A DNA stretch of 64,000 nt from Periplaneta americana (lineage: Eukaryota > Arthropoda > Insecta > Blattodea > Blattidae): assembly GCF_040183065.1 (NCBI RefSeq), contig NC_091128.1, positions 173,559,244 through 173,623,243 on the forward strand, read 5' to 3'. A program made the position numbers and the translations under genes. The notes below the pieces were generated by a model that saw only the letters and a program-made list of their open reading frames with translations, was not told the origin of the DNA and made no database searches. Shown here piece after piece: positions 1 to 10,404 of the stretch (position 1 is its first letter; each line of letters opens with the position of its first letter).

Positions 1-130
1 TCCTTGGAATCACAGGAACAGTTTTCTCGTCAACAATCGATACAATTTTTATTCACCAGCGAAAGAACTGAACCAAAATCGACATAAAATTTAATGCTCT
101 GTTCTATGTTCACACATCTTTCACAAATAT

Positions 131-446
131 CATAAAATGACAAACTTTCAATAGGTTTACCCATCAGACACAATATAACACCACTCACGTCAAACAACCA
201 AGAACAACTTACTGACGTCATTATCCATTCAAAATTAACGAAAATTCTAGAACACATGATGACAACTATAACCAATCATATCGAAGGAAAATCATAAAAT
301 GACAAACTTCCAATAGCTTTAGCCAGTAAAACAGTATAACACCACTCACTTCAAACAACCATGAACAATTAACAACGTCATTACCCATTCAAAATTAACG
401 AAAATTCTAGAACAAATGACAACTATAACCAATCAAATTGAAACAT
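131..446. repeat. Two-copy direct repeat, period about 162 bp
   Basis: Two head-to-tail copies begin with CATAAAATGACAAACTT at 131 and 293. Both share the blocks ACACCACTCAC, CATTCAAAATTAACGAAAA and ACAACTATAACCAATCA. They differ at scattered bases, so the duplication is not recent. The first copy contains the palindromic CRE octamer TGACGTCA (213-220), which the second has lost. No protein is evident. Confidence 0.75.
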
Positions 447-849
447 CATCAATGCGACACCTCGTATAAAAACCTAGAACTAACATATAAAAGTTACTAA
501 AAATCACTAACATTTAACTCTAAAGTAAAAAGGTTGGTAATACTTAGTACATCCAACCAGGTGCCCGTCTTCTATGAAATTACCTAATTGTCATATGTTT
601 AATAACTAATTAAGAATACTACAAACAGAGGTTAATAATAAACTTTAAAATGCAACATAAGGTAGTGCAATTTTGCTCTGTTCATTAATACATTGAAATT
701 TAAATGTAAATTTACCACTAGGTTTCATTTAAAATCTCGTTATTAAAAAAAAAAAATAAGAAACAACAACCATAACATTTAAAACTGCATTGTTTAGAAA
801 TGTATGTCAATTTCAAAGAACTCATTTATTGAGTAAAGTGGGTTTTTAA
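447..849. other. AT-rich spacer
   Basis: No gene, tRNA-like head or terminal inverted repeat was recognised here. There is only a short poly(A) tract near 745. Confidence 0.5.
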
Positions 850-1137
850 TTAACCAACGTACAATTTTGTTTTATAACTTTCAACAGGAAGAAGTTGAAT
901 GTTTATAGGGAGCTTATTAAATAATTTGATTCCAATCAATTTATAGTATTTTTTTGTCACACTAAGTCTACAAAGTGGATAATCTAATAATTGCCTATTC
1001 CTTGTTGTATGATTGTGTATCTCACTTCTCATATTAAAATCTTGCAAATGTTCTTTCATAAACACTAGAACATCATATATGTACAGATTTATGACGGTCT
1101 GAATACCTGTCTGTATGTGATGGTGATGGGTATTCCT
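850..1137 (-). pseudogene. LINE reverse transcriptase C-terminal remnant
   Basis: The minus-strand reading frame resembles the thumb and C-terminal tail of CR1/Jockey-group reverse transcriptases. It has a basic segment with RSEIHNHTTRN followed by KLFNKLPINIQ, the usual 'F/WNxLP' closing motif. A related tail is read from the minus strand at 52353-52745 in this window. No endonuclease or YADD motif is present, so this is a 5'-truncated dead copy. The clade is uncertain. Confidence 0.5.
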
Positions 1138-1336
1138 CAATGCTTTACCAAAAGAGCAGATACCCAACATACGTGTGCAATAGTTTTGGTCTCATTGTGA
1201 CCATGTCGACAGTGATTGCTGTCTTGCGACCTTCCTGGTAAAGCACGTATAGGATATACATGAGCTGTCATTTTTAGACCATCTTTACATTCACTGCTTG
1301 TAAGATTCATGGGACTATAATAATACCTAGGTAATA

Positions 1337-1338
1337 AC

Positions 1339-1372
<34 letters not shown>

Positions 1373-1373
1373 G
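1337..1373. repeat. (AAT)n microsatellite
   Basis: About twelve AAT units lie just beyond the 3' end of the minus-strand LINE that follows. They probably grew from its 3' tail. Confidence 0.8.
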
Positions 1374-2229
1374 TTCATACATAGTTTTGTGTCAAAGGGC
1401 AAGTCTTTCACTGCAAACCCAGCATTCTCCAATCTTTTCTATTTTCTGCCTTTCTTTTTGTCTTCACATATGATCCATATATCTTAATGTCGTCTATCAT
1501 CTGATATCTTCTTCTGCCCCAAACTCTTCTCCCGTTCACCATTCCTTCCATCCTTCAGTAGGCAGTTTCTTCTCAGCCAGTTACCCAACCCCTTTTCTCT
1601 TCCTGATCAGTTTCAGCATTATTTTTCTTCACCCACTCTTTCCAACACAGCTTTATTGCTTATTCTGTCTGTCCATTTCACACATTCCATTCTTCTCCAC
1701 ATACACATTTCAAATGCTTCCAGTCGCTTCTCTTCTCTTCGTCATAATGTCCATGTTTCTGCCCCATACAATACCACACTCCACACAAAGCACTTCACCA
1801 ATCTCTTCCTTAGTTCTCTTTCCAGAAGTCCGCAGAAGATGCGCCTCTTTCTATTAAAAGCTTCCTTTGCCATTGCTATCCTCCTTTTGACTTCCTGACA
1901 GCAGCTCATGTTAGAGGAGACGCAAGAAGAGCTTGCCACGGAAAGCTGAGCGAACTTTCGGAAACGTTCGGCTGCACTCGACCTCGCTTTGATTCGGTTG
2001 GCAAACTGTCGACAGTTCTCAGTCGTCTGCTGGCTTGATGTTTCGAGTCAGATTTATCACAGCTCGTGTAACGTAACCTAAACCTAGTTGCAGAGTAACT
2101 AATAACGTAACATTGTTGAAAATACAGAAGCACGATTTCTTTTACATATAAAATCACTGAATGAAATTACAAAGATGTTATAAGAAATATGTGATCGTGT
2201 AATAATTGATATTTGACATTGTAATAAAA

Positions 2230-2682
2230 GGGGAATGAAACCGAAGACACACTTGCCAAGAAAGGCACAACAATAAAACAAAAATATAAATTTAATTTCG
2301 CATATTCCTTAATAAAACGCTTGATCACTACAAAATTTTCTCATTCATACCTACAAGAAATAGAATCAAATGCTAAAGACAAAAAATGGATTACACTACT
2401 TTCCAACCCAGATATAATCCCCCAGAGACCAAGGAAAACAGCAGTTGCAGCCTTCAGACTATTGACAAATCATGACTGTCTAGCAAGTCATCTCTACAGA
2501 ATAGGTATCTCAGCTTCACCAATATGTGTCCTGTGAAACAATCCAGCAGAAATGAATGAAGATCACTTGAAGACCTGTGAAGCATTAAGATCAGAAGAAA
2601 CTACAGTTCAAAAGTATTGGAAACACGACTGCTAATGGCTTCATTGCCAAATGCAAGGCACTAGACAACAACAACAACAACA
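2230..2682 (+). mobile_element. LINE C 3' fragment with 14-bp target duplication
   Basis: ACATTGTAATAAAA occurs at 2216-2229 and again at 2683-2696, so the ends are exact. The insert starts within the RNase H domain (EDTLAKKGTT) and continues through KRLITTKFSHSYLQ. Next come RPRKTAVAAFRLLTNHDCLA and a CxxC...H-type zinc knuckle (ICVL...NEDHLKTCE). It ends in an (AAC)n tail near 2660-2682. One stop codon disrupts the knuckle. Four relatives occur elsewhere in the window (24.0, 32.3, 43.5 and 63.0 kb). Confidence 0.85.
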
Positions 2683-2696
2683 ACATTGTAATAAAA

Positions 2697-3149
2697 TACT
2701 AATAACTAATACTATGTGATTTTATTAAAATGTTCCGATAACTAGCGTGGTACTATGGTCTGTTTATTTTAATCTGTATATACTCCTTATGTTGCGGAGC
2801 CTGTTTTGTTTTTCATACATTTATAAACATTATAAATAATTCCCTAGTTTGACTGCGTAACGTTTCATTAGCACTTCCTAATTTAGAGCCAACGGGGGGC
2901 ATTGTTAAGTACATAGAATGTTATACAGAACTCTGCTATTTTACAAACACACTTTGAACTCTATAAAAATCCTGATATGAGGGATAAAACGCAGAATATG
3001 TAACGCATACGCTGGCTTCTACCCGCTCTGCACAACACATGTCACGATACGAACAGCTCAGCTTTCGAATGCGCCCTGTAATCAGCATTACGTGATTCAT
3101 AGCAGCCCTGTAACGAGCATGGCGGCACGAGGACCGAATATCGTTCTCT
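2697..3149. other. Right interior of the 1914-3189 transposon
   Basis: No coding sequence was recognised. This is AT-rich sequence inside the DNA transposon. Confidence 0.4.
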
Positions 3150-3423
3150 GTGCATCAATCAAATGGGCAAGCTTTCTTTGCGCTTCCTCTACTGCTTATA
3201 GTACACCCCAAGTATTTGAAGCTGTCCACTTGCTCTAATGCCTCATTTCGAATTCGCAAGTTTACCTTCTTTATTTTTCTTCCGATAACTATGGTCTTCA
3301 TCTTGTTTGCAAATAACAGTAATAATGTCATCTTTCATTATGTCGTATTTTACAGACAATGGTAACTTTTCGTATTATGCAAAATCACTTATTTGTTTTC
3401 CCTTCTCTGTTCTCACAGATTAT

Positions 3424-3460
3424 GAAATATTAATATATTTATTATTATTATTATTATTTA
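3424..3460. repeat. Short (ATT)n tract
   Basis: Seven or so ATT units lie in otherwise unremarkable sequence between the LINE B remnant and the solo LTR. Confidence 0.6.
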
Positions 3461-3880
3461 TTCAATTTCCCATAATTAATTTCTCCTTTTTTATAGCATG
3501 TAGGAGTACATTTCAATTTTCAGCATGTCGATGGTGTTGAACAGCAACCTCGTATGTAAAAAATATTGTGACAGCTACACCGGGGTTCGAACGCGTGTCC
3601 GTTGGTCGCTTAGGTGTGGCGGCGAGAGGAGCGTCTGGATGCTGAGAGGGTAGAGGGGCAGTGTACTACTGCGACGCACGAGGGGAGGTTGCGCGCGCAT
3701 CTGGTGCTTTCCGAGAATGGAAGGAAGCAAACTGCTACGTGCGGAGTGAAGGGGGGGACGGACCCTCCCGAATCGTCCAGAAGTACGTCCAAGTGGAAAT
3801 CCAGATTATTCTAGAGTGGAATCTTTGACGAACTCTCGAGAAACTATAGTTTGGTTATAAAAGAGAAGACGCAAGTGAAC

Positions 3881-3908
3881 GTCAGTCAGTCAGTCAGTCA
3901 GTCAGTAA
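3881..3908. repeat. (GTCA)n tetranucleotide tract
   Basis: Six to seven GTCA units lie just downstream of the putative LTR TATA box. Confidence 0.8.
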
Positions 3909-4147
3909 GCCAGTCTTGTGTAGCAGTGAAGCCAGCTTCGAGACCAGAGCACGACTTGAGTTGTGTCCGTAACTGTGGAGCCTGAAACCCGGAATTCGAG
4001 TGCAGTGGACCGCAGTTGGGGGACCTGAGTTCGAAGTTCAGCGGATCGTCTCTGAAGGTCTGGGGTTCGAGATTCTGTGAACGCGAGTGACTGAGCTAGA
4101 AGAACTAGCCAAGACAAACGAGCTGTGAACTGAGAACTGACCATTCT

Positions 4148-5129
4148 GGCCCAATTGTATAAACCATTTAATCTTAGATCAGAGGTTAAATTGATCCTTG
4201 TTTCAGCTGAACTTGGAATTTTGTGTTGTATAAATTCTAATCTGAGATTAATTTGTCTCAAACTAAAGTCAACTTTGACTGAAGAAATTTCTCCGATTAA
4301 GTTAGATGATCCAAGTTCAGTTATTTCTTTTCTGTTTGAAATATACGAGTGACAGATTGTGCAAATAAAATATCCATTATTATTAATATTAATAGATATG
4401 ATAGGTACATTTATATATATTTCTTTCAATTTCTTGCCTTAATACATAAACAATCTTATATTTTATAAGGCTCTGTCGTGTTCAGCAGTATCAAATAACA
4501 TAACCTAGAATTATATTATGTTTATAACAACCATTAATTATTAATGGATATGATAGGTACATTCATAAATTTTCAATGAACTGTATTACTAAACGAAAAT
4601 TGTCGTTTTATAAAGCTTTATTATGTTTAGCAGTATCAAACACCATAACATGATAACAACTCGGAGAACAGTCAACCTTCTTCTTATTGTCCGCCATTAT
4701 TTACATTGCACAAAAAACCAGTGTCTCCAACAGAGTGTACGAAAAGTCGCCAAAAAGTAGTTGTAAAGTCGCTAGATTTCTCATTATCAACAAAGAAAGA
4801 TTAAATTTTGTCACTATGGGGTGCTAAAAAGGTCACTAAATCCCTATTTAAGCAATATAAAAGTTAAAAGAAATTGTTGCTGAAAAAGAGTTAAAGTCAC
4901 TAGATTGGCAACACTGAACAAACCTGTGTAACATGGTCCGCGCATCACGTATTTCACCTGTTTATGCGATGTTGCCAAATCTTTTTCACGTGAACTTAGA
5001 TTGCATTTGAACCAAGGTAATTTGATCGCAGAAAAGTTTTATACAATAGAAGAAGTGTCTGAACTCGGTTCACTTTTCGATCTTCGATCAAAGTTGATCT
5101 TTAGTCAGGGAGTTTTATACAATTGGGCC
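4148..5129. mobile_element. TIR element nested in the solo LTR
   Basis: The 982-bp insert begins GGCCCAATTGTATAAA and ends with its inverted copy. The arms extend imperfectly for tens of bases, through GATCA-rich sequence. A 3-bp duplication TCT (4145-4147 and 5130-5132) fits a PIF/Harbinger-type target length, though TCT is not the usual TWA. No transposase was found. Confidence 0.65.
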
Positions 5130-5307
5130 TCTGTGTTGTAAATAGTGCTTTGTAAATATTAGTTAAGATTAACAGTTCATTGTTGTTCGTAATAATCCAA
5201 GTAAATTGTCATTGTCGTCTGTGGAGTGCACTAACGAATACTAAAGTGAAGAGTAATTGTTGTGATAATAAAATTACATTGTTGTTCAGTATAAAAAGTT
5301 ACAATAT

Positions 5308-5953
5308 GAACAAAATATGACTTCACTTGTTTCCTATCAAAGAAATTGTCTCGAATCTTCTGCAAACACATCTTAAGTCAATACATGGATATTAACTTTA
5401 CAAGCAATGTCCTTTTATGTCAGATATTCAATTTTTTTTGTTTGCCCTCTTGTAAAATTGAATTGATTGGCATACGAGTTTGCTGTTCAACACCAAAGAT
5501 TCGTTTACTAGGAGGAAATTTTAGCAAGCTGCCTACTCCCGCATCTGCTATTCAGTATCTCACTACAGTGTTGTGCAATAAATTATTTCATTATTAAAAC
5601 ATGCAAAGCACTAAAAAGATTATATTTCAAAACGTAGTTAGCTGCAGAAGACTTTGAGATATTGAAAGCTAAATTACACGGATTGGATGAGTTAATGTCC
5701 ATATTGATTAATACTATCGAGGACATAAATAATGAGGCCTGTTGATATAAAAATGATCTGTTTCTGGAATTTCTGTTAAAATGAACGTTAGATTATTTTT
5801 GGCAGTCTCTAGATTAATTCCTCATTCATGTGCTTGTATTACAAATGCAAGCAATTTAAACTTGTCATTCCAATAGGGAAACCAACTACCATTGTGCTTT
5901 AAGAATTAGTATGAAGGACTTGTGTTTAGGTTGCGTTCAGGTGTTAGTTCAAG
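5308..5953. other. Unassigned spacer
   Basis: No recognised gene. A short open stretch at about 5650-5745 (DFEILKAKLHGLDELMSI...) follows a CTGCAG acceptor-like site and ends at TGA. It could be a retroelement gag relic or a stray exon, but no family could be assigned. Confidence 0.3.
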
Positions 5954-5955
5954 TA

Positions 5956-6537
5956 CAGACGTGGACAAATTATTAGCAAAATTGAAGATTTTTATTACAT
6001 ATTTTTACAAAATATGATTGTTCAATTTAGACTACAGTTGACATTTTTGTGTGTTTCCAAATTATTAGCAAAACTGAAGATTTGTATTGTATATTTTTCA
6101 AAATTTAACTCCTCAATTTGGACTACATTTGATATTTTTGCATATTTACAAATTATTAGCAAAACTGAAGGTTTTTATTGTATATTTTTACAAAATTCGA
6201 TTCTTCAATTTGGACTACAGTTGACATTTTAGATATTTCCAAATTATTAGCAAAACTGAAGATTTTTGTTTTATATTTTTACAAAATTTGACTCTTCAGT
6301 GCAGTTGACATTTTTGCTAATTTACAAATTATTACCAAAATTGAAGATTTTTATTATATATTTTTACAAAACTTGACTCTTCAATTTAAACTACAGTTGT
6401 CATTTTTGCATATCTCTGTCTACTGTAATGATGGAAATATCCAAAATTGTCAACTGTAGTCTAAATTGAAAAGTCAAATTTTGTAAACAGAATTATCATA
6501 AAAATCGTCAATTTTGTTAATAATTTGTCCACGTCTG
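5956..6537. mobile_element. MITE with internal tandem repeats, copy 1
   Basis: The element has inverted ends CAGACGTGGACAAATTATTA at 5956 and its complement ending at 6537, flanked by TA (5954-5955 and 6538-6539). The interior is about five head-to-tail units of roughly 90 bp. Each carries CAAATTATTAGCAAAA, then TTTTTACAAAATTTGA, then GACTACAGTTGACATTTT. The last unit is inverted, which extends the terminal repeats to about 100 bp. A second copy in opposite orientation is at 29436-30016. Confidence 0.85.
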
Positions 6538-6554
6538 TACTACATGTGTCAATT

Positions 6555-6880
6555 TTCTGGTTGAGGTTTTCTCGAGATTTTACTCAACATTAAGGCGAAT
6601 GTCAGATAATGTCACGATAAATTCTTGGATTTGGTTTCATCCCACTAAAATTCCAGTTCCCTGTCACCAATTTCATTGTTACTAAGTTAACCATGCTTGT
6701 GATACAGCATCACTAAATAACCGATAGAAAATGTGAGGACCAGAATTTAAGTCACTAGTGTCAAGAAGCGTATTTATGGACACTCTTTACAATAAATCAG
6801 GACTGTCACTGGGCAGAAACCTGAACATGCGTTTCAACATTACATTGTTGGCAAGTAACGCCATCAGTGAACATAAGCAG
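6555..6880. repeat. Degenerate SINE pieces
   Basis: 6560-6620 (GGTTGAGGTTTTCTCGAG, then AAGGCGAATGTCAGATAAT) resembles the body of the SINE B family at 46882 and 58935. 6796-6860 (ATCAGGACTGTCACTGGGCA, then CGTTTCAACATTACATTGTT) matches the 3' part of SINE A at 8512-8809. Both are truncated. Confidence 0.6.
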
Positions 6881-6978
6881 AAAGCATTAAGAGATGCTAG
6901 AGAGTTAACAATGGATTAGAAAAAGCAATTGTTGCCATTATGATTCCAGAGTGTAGCATTTCATCTGACGAATCCCAT

Positions 6979-6998
6979 CTATTATTATTATTATTATG

Positions 6999-7037
<39 letters not shown>
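6979..7037. repeat. (ATT)n microsatellite
   Basis: ATT tract interrupted once, about 70 bp upstream of the first recognised YKT6 exon. Confidence 0.85.
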
Positions 7038-7039
<2 letters not shown>

Positions 7040-7104
7040 ATGTCATTCTACTAATCTCGGTGCCGATTTGTGCAGTATAGTTGTGTCTGTGCCATCATTT
7101 TCAG

Positions 7105-7275
7105 GTGCTGGACGACTTCGCAATGAGCGTGCCTCCAGCATCATGGCCAGTGGGCTCTGAAGCCACAATATCTTTCCCACAGCTCTTCACATACCTTTCC
7201 AAATATCAGAACCCCAGAGAGGCTGACGCAATGACAAAGATACAAGACGAGCTAGATGAAACTAAGATAATATTG
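7105..7275 (+). CDS. YKT6: YKT6 R-SNARE, penultimate coding exon
   Basis: YKT6 is a prenylated R-SNARE acting in ER-Golgi, endosomal and autophagosomal membrane fusion. This exon encodes the end of the longin domain and the start of the SNARE motif: VLDDF, WPVGSEATISFPQL, LSKYQNPREADAMTKIQDEL and DETKIIL. It closely follows animal YKT6. It begins after a TTTTCAG acceptor (7101-7104) and ends before GTAAGC at 7276, phase 0 on both sides. The next exon continues with HNT, giving the family's DETKIILHNT junction. The upstream exons encoding most of the longin domain were not found in the window and probably lie to the left. Confidence 0.93.
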
Positions 7276-7884
7276 GTAAGCAGGTTTAGAACTGTTAACT
7301 TTGTTATACTTATGGCATTTTTCCGAATAACATAAAGTTTAGATACTTGGAAGAAACCAACTAAACAGAACTGTAATATATACTGAGTGTATAAAAAGTT
7401 ACGCCCGATTTTGAATGCAAGAATCGAGACACCATGATTACCTGAAACGAAACATAACCATAACACTATAATAAATTATATCCATACTCATCAACAGCTT
7501 CGTAAAATAATAAGTAGGGTGTGTCATATTTTTATCCTGGTCTCCTTTTGCGAACTTGAACACATTGCTAGCTTTTCAGGATACAATGAAACAGTTTTTA
7601 TTCATCATACAATGCATATTTTATCATATTTCAGCATTAAGTAAAAAAAAATTGCATAAAGGCTTATTTTTGGTAATTTTACAATTTTTTAACAGTTGTT
7701 TAATTATTATTCACTTGTTTTGTGTCAATGATGGGAAAGGAATTTTGTTTTTTGTTTGATTATTTATTTTGGATTTCCTTTCCTTAGAAATATTTTGTGG
7801 TTTAAATGTAATTAGAAGGTAATGGGATTTGTCAGCAGTAAGTTGTCAAAATTAAAAAAGCAAAATAATGTTAGGAATATAGCT

Positions 7885-8290
7885 AGCTTGTTGCTGATCA
7901 GTCTGAACACTTAAACACTTTGAATAGTAGTTTGCAAGGCCAAAGTGTTACCATATTAACAGCCAGAGATAAAATCGACGGATTTATAAGGAAACTTAAT
8001 TTCCTGTCGACACCACTTGACAGAAATAAATTTGATTCATTCCCGTGTATTAAAGAACTTATGGAAAATTTAGCTGTGTAGCATATGATACAACAAATGC
8101 TGAGTTTGTTTTTGCGGACTTGCAATTAAGTTGCAATATTTTCGTGAAGAAACTCTAATAAATTACGACAATCACAGATGGATATTGAATCCGTTTTTAG
8201 ACATTTATGTTCAACTGGCTGGAATTCCAAAAAAAATATTAAGGACAAACCAGTTTTGGATCAAAAGAATACTTCGATCTTGTAAAAGAA
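7885..8290 (+). pseudogene. hAT transposase relic (ZBED5/Buster-like)
   Basis: From 7908 an open stretch of 57 codons reads HLNTLNSSLQGQSVTIL, then DKIDGFIRKLNF, then NKFDSFPCIKELMENLAV, and stops at TAG 8079-8081. The LN..LQG motif followed by a K...F..KL segment and FPC is characteristic of the domesticated-type hAT transposases ZBED5/GTF2IRD2-like. Downstream sequence to about 8290 still reads WILNPFLDIYVQLAG, typical of the later part of these proteins. It is truncated at both ends and lies in the YKT6 intron. Confidence 0.65.
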
Positions 8291-8511
8291 GTGCCTAAAT
8301 TTGTATACATTTGTAAACTCGTATTTATGCAAATAAAATTAAGTTCTCGTCTGTGATTGCCATCAAAATGAAAGCAAGGAATCACTGTGTGTTTATTGAA
8401 TACAGAGTCCAGATTTGAAAAGCTACTTTCTGAAAAATGGACACATTTATTACATTAATTATTTTTTTATTTACAATTACTGAAACATTTTTTATTTTCA
8501 AGTTCAACATT

Positions 8512-8809
8512 TGACTGCCTCCGTGGTCTGTTGGTCAGCATGCTGGCTTCCAGATCAGGAGGTCCCGGATTCGATTCCCGGGCTCGGCTCTCGGTGAATT
8601 TTTCTTGAAGAAGAGGAATTCCCTGGATGTCTAGAGTCTGGAAATTTGTATGAATGTGAGTGTGATTGTGAGTGTGCCGGGTTAATATTAATTAACCAAT
8701 CATCACAAATATAAAAATACATCAGGACTGTCACTGGGCAGTAACCTGAACACACGTTTCAGCGTCACATTGTTGCTATAGAGTTGCCAACAACGAAAAA
8801 AAAAAAAAA
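8512..8809 (+). mobile_element. tRNA-derived SINE A, complete
   Basis: The tRNA-like head has an A-box-like TGGTCAGCATGCTGG and a B box GGATTCGATTCCC. A body and a poly(A) tail (about 8796-8810) follow. AGTTCAACATT flanks it (8501-8511 and 8810-8820), a target-primed insertion duplication of at least 11 bp. Its 3' body is shared with the fragment at 6796. Confidence 0.85.
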
Positions 8810-8850
8810 AGTTCAACATTACTTATGTTTCTAAACAAAACAGAAATGTA

Positions 8851-10190
8851 CGAGGGGGATCCAGGAAATAACGACCGTTCGCACATACCCGCCACGCAGC
8901 TGACTCCCATTCCTTGTTTGAAGGTCAACTGGCTTCCTTAACATGTGTTCTCATAATGTTGTGAGTACTGGTTGCAACAAGTCGCCATTGTGCATTTTGT
9001 GTTACTTCAAAATGAATGACGTGATTGATAATCCCGCCGACTGTGAGGTGAGGAGTGTGATTCGATTTTTGAATACCCGACATTTGTAACCTGCAGAAAT
9101 TTACCGGCAATTGAAAGAAGTGTATGGTGATACTGTAATGAATGAAAGAAATGTGAGAAAATGGTGCGAAATGTTCAACAATGGGCGAACAAATGTCCAC
9201 GATGAAACTCGACCCGGACGCCCATCACTCATCACAGAAGACCTGAAGACTAAAAGTGAACGACAGAATCTTGTAAGACAGGCGCACATCACTCGACGAA
9301 TTGCATATTGCCTTTCCTGACATTTCTCGTTCTTTGCTTGGTGAAATTGTGTCGCAACATCTTGGCTACCACAAAATCTGTGCACGATGGGTTCCACTGC
9401 AACTGAGTGACCAACACAAAACTCAGAGAATGTCCTAAGCATTGACATTCTTGATGTGATATCACACAGATGGAGACGCCTTTCTTGATCAAATTGTGAC
9501 TGGTGATGAGACCTGGGTGTCTCACAACACCCCAGAGACCAAGCGCCAATCACGTGAGTGGCATCATCCCTCATCACCCAAGAAACCGAGAAAATTCAAA
9601 CAGACTCTCTCAACACAAAAAGTCATGGCTACTGTCTTTTGGGATCGCAAAGGTGTTCTTTTGCTGGATTTCATGCCAAAAGGCACTAAGATCAATGCAA
9701 ATCGTTATTGTGAGACTTTACGAAAACTACGGCGAGCCATCCAAAATAAGAGGCGAGGAATGCTTCCGAGAGGAGTTGTGCTTCTTCACGACAACGCCCG
9801 CCCGCACACTGCTGCTTCAACTCGAGAATTGCTGGATCAATTCGGTTGGGAAATCTTTGATCATCCGCCCTATAGTCCAGACCTTGCTCCTAGCGATTTT
9901 CACCTTTTCACTAAGCTGAAAGACTTTCTGGGTGGTACGCGTTTTGGAAGTGATGAAGAGTTGAAGAAGACAGTGAACACCTGGCTTAATGAACTGGCGG
10001 CAGAGGAGTATAACACGGGAATTCTAACGCTGGTGAACAGATACGACAAATGTTTAAATGTAGGTGGTGATTATGTAGAGAAGTAAAGGAAGCTTCAGTT
10101 ATGTAACAGACTTTGTTTTTTTTCAAATAAATATATATATTTTTTTTAATTATTACAACAAAACGGTCGTTATTTCCTGGATCCCCCTCG
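8851..10190 (+). mobile_element. mariner element, near full length
   Basis: The 1340-bp element has 29-bp inverted ends (CGAGGGGGATCCAGGAAATA at 8851 and its complement ending at 10190), nearly perfect, and TA target duplications at 8849-8850 and 10191-10192. Length and ends fit a mariner. It sits in the last YKT6 intron in the same orientation. The preserved TIRs suggest a fairly recent insertion, although the transposase is broken. Confidence 0.93.
9012..10086 (+). pseudogene. mariner transposase (DD34D), broken
   Basis: The ATG at 9012 opens the N-terminal HTH region. A TAA at 9087-9089 interrupts it, a frameshift occurs near 9305, and further stop and frame changes follow around 9437-9460. 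The C-terminal half is open from 9496 to 10086. It has TGDETWV (first Asp), LLHDNARPHTA (second Asp) and SPDLAPSDFHLF (third Asp). There are 34 residues between the second and third catalytic Asp, the mariner DD34D signature. It ends NVGGDYVEK, a typical mariner C-terminus. No functional transposase can be made from this copy. Confidence 0.9.
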
Positions 10191-10266
10191 TATGTTAATA
10201 AGATGTTTTTTTGTTTTATTTTGTAAATAATCTCGCAACCTCCCTCATTTATTGTACATGTTGCAG

Positions 10267-10404
10267 CACAACACCATAGAAGCAGTCCTTCAGCGAGGAG
10301 AAAAGCTAGACGACTTGGTTGCAAAGTCAGAGGGTCTGAGTATACAGTCTAAAGCCTTCTACAAGACTGCGCGCAAAACAAATTCTTGTTGTACTTTTGG
10401 ATAA
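10267..10404 (+). CDS. YKT6: YKT6 R-SNARE, last coding exon
   Basis: This exon follows a TTGCAG acceptor (10261-10266) and stops at TAA 10402-10404. It encodes the SNARE coiled coil [18 protein letters not shown], with the zero-layer arginine of R-SNAREs (LQRGEK), and the conserved tail [11 protein letters not shown]. The protein ends NSCCTFG. The double cysteine matches the palmitoylated and farnesylated pair of YKT6. The final residue is glycine rather than the methionine of human YKT6 (CCAIM). The 3.0-kb intron before it holds a hAT relic, a SINE and a mariner element. The exon itself is intact. Confidence 0.94.
   Translation, partial: HNTIEAVLQRGEKLDDLVAKSEGLSIQSKAFYKTARKTNSCCTFG

Larger units (their letters stand above)
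1914..3189. mobile_element. Non-autonomous DNA transposon with TA target duplication
   Basis: The element has imperfect inverted ends of about 24 bp: GAGGAGACGCAAGAAGAGCT at 1914, and the complement of GCTTTCTTTGCGCTTCCTC ending at 3189. TA lies on both sides (1912-1913 and 3190-3191). It interrupts LINE B exactly between its SS and NM codons. No transposase is recognisable. A LINE C fragment is inserted inside. Confidence 0.7.
1380..3312 (-). mobile_element. LINE B (RTE/CR1-like RT tail), split by a DNA transposon
   Basis: A minus-strand reverse transcriptase tail is present in two blocks. Block 3190-3312 reads KTIVIGRKIKK...VDSFKYLGCTISS. Block 1380-1913 continues with NMSCCQEVKRRIAMAKEAF and then the C-terminal motif LYGAETWTL. 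The protein joins cleanly when 1914-3189 is removed, so a later insertion split the LINE. The copy is 5' truncated, since no YADD or endonuclease is present, and frameshifted downstream of 1742. The GAETWTL block is typical of RTE/CR1-like LINEs common in insects. Confidence 0.75.
3567..5303 (+). mobile_element. Solo LTR of a Gypsy-like retrotransposon, split by an insertion
   Basis: The sequence begins TGTGACAGCTACA and ends GTTACA, so it has TG...CA termini. ATAT flanks both sides (3563-3566 and 5304-5307), the 4-bp duplication typical of Gypsy-type integrases. Removing the nested element at 4148-5129 leaves about 750 bp, a normal LTR size. TATAAAAG at about 3857 is a plausible TATA box and AATAAA near 5267 a plausible poly(A) signal. 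No gag-pol and no second LTR are in the window, so it is a solo LTR. Orientation is inferred from the TATA-to-AATAAA order. Confidence 0.7.

Noticed and set aside
3902-4429. 175-codon minus-strand ORF
   Set aside because: It crosses the LTR and the nested TIR element boundary at 4148 and has no domain.
5650-5745. Possible small exon (DFEILKAKLHGLDELMS...)
   Set aside because: The acceptor-like site is weak, there is no matching partner exon, and the peptide cannot be assigned to YKT6 or another family.
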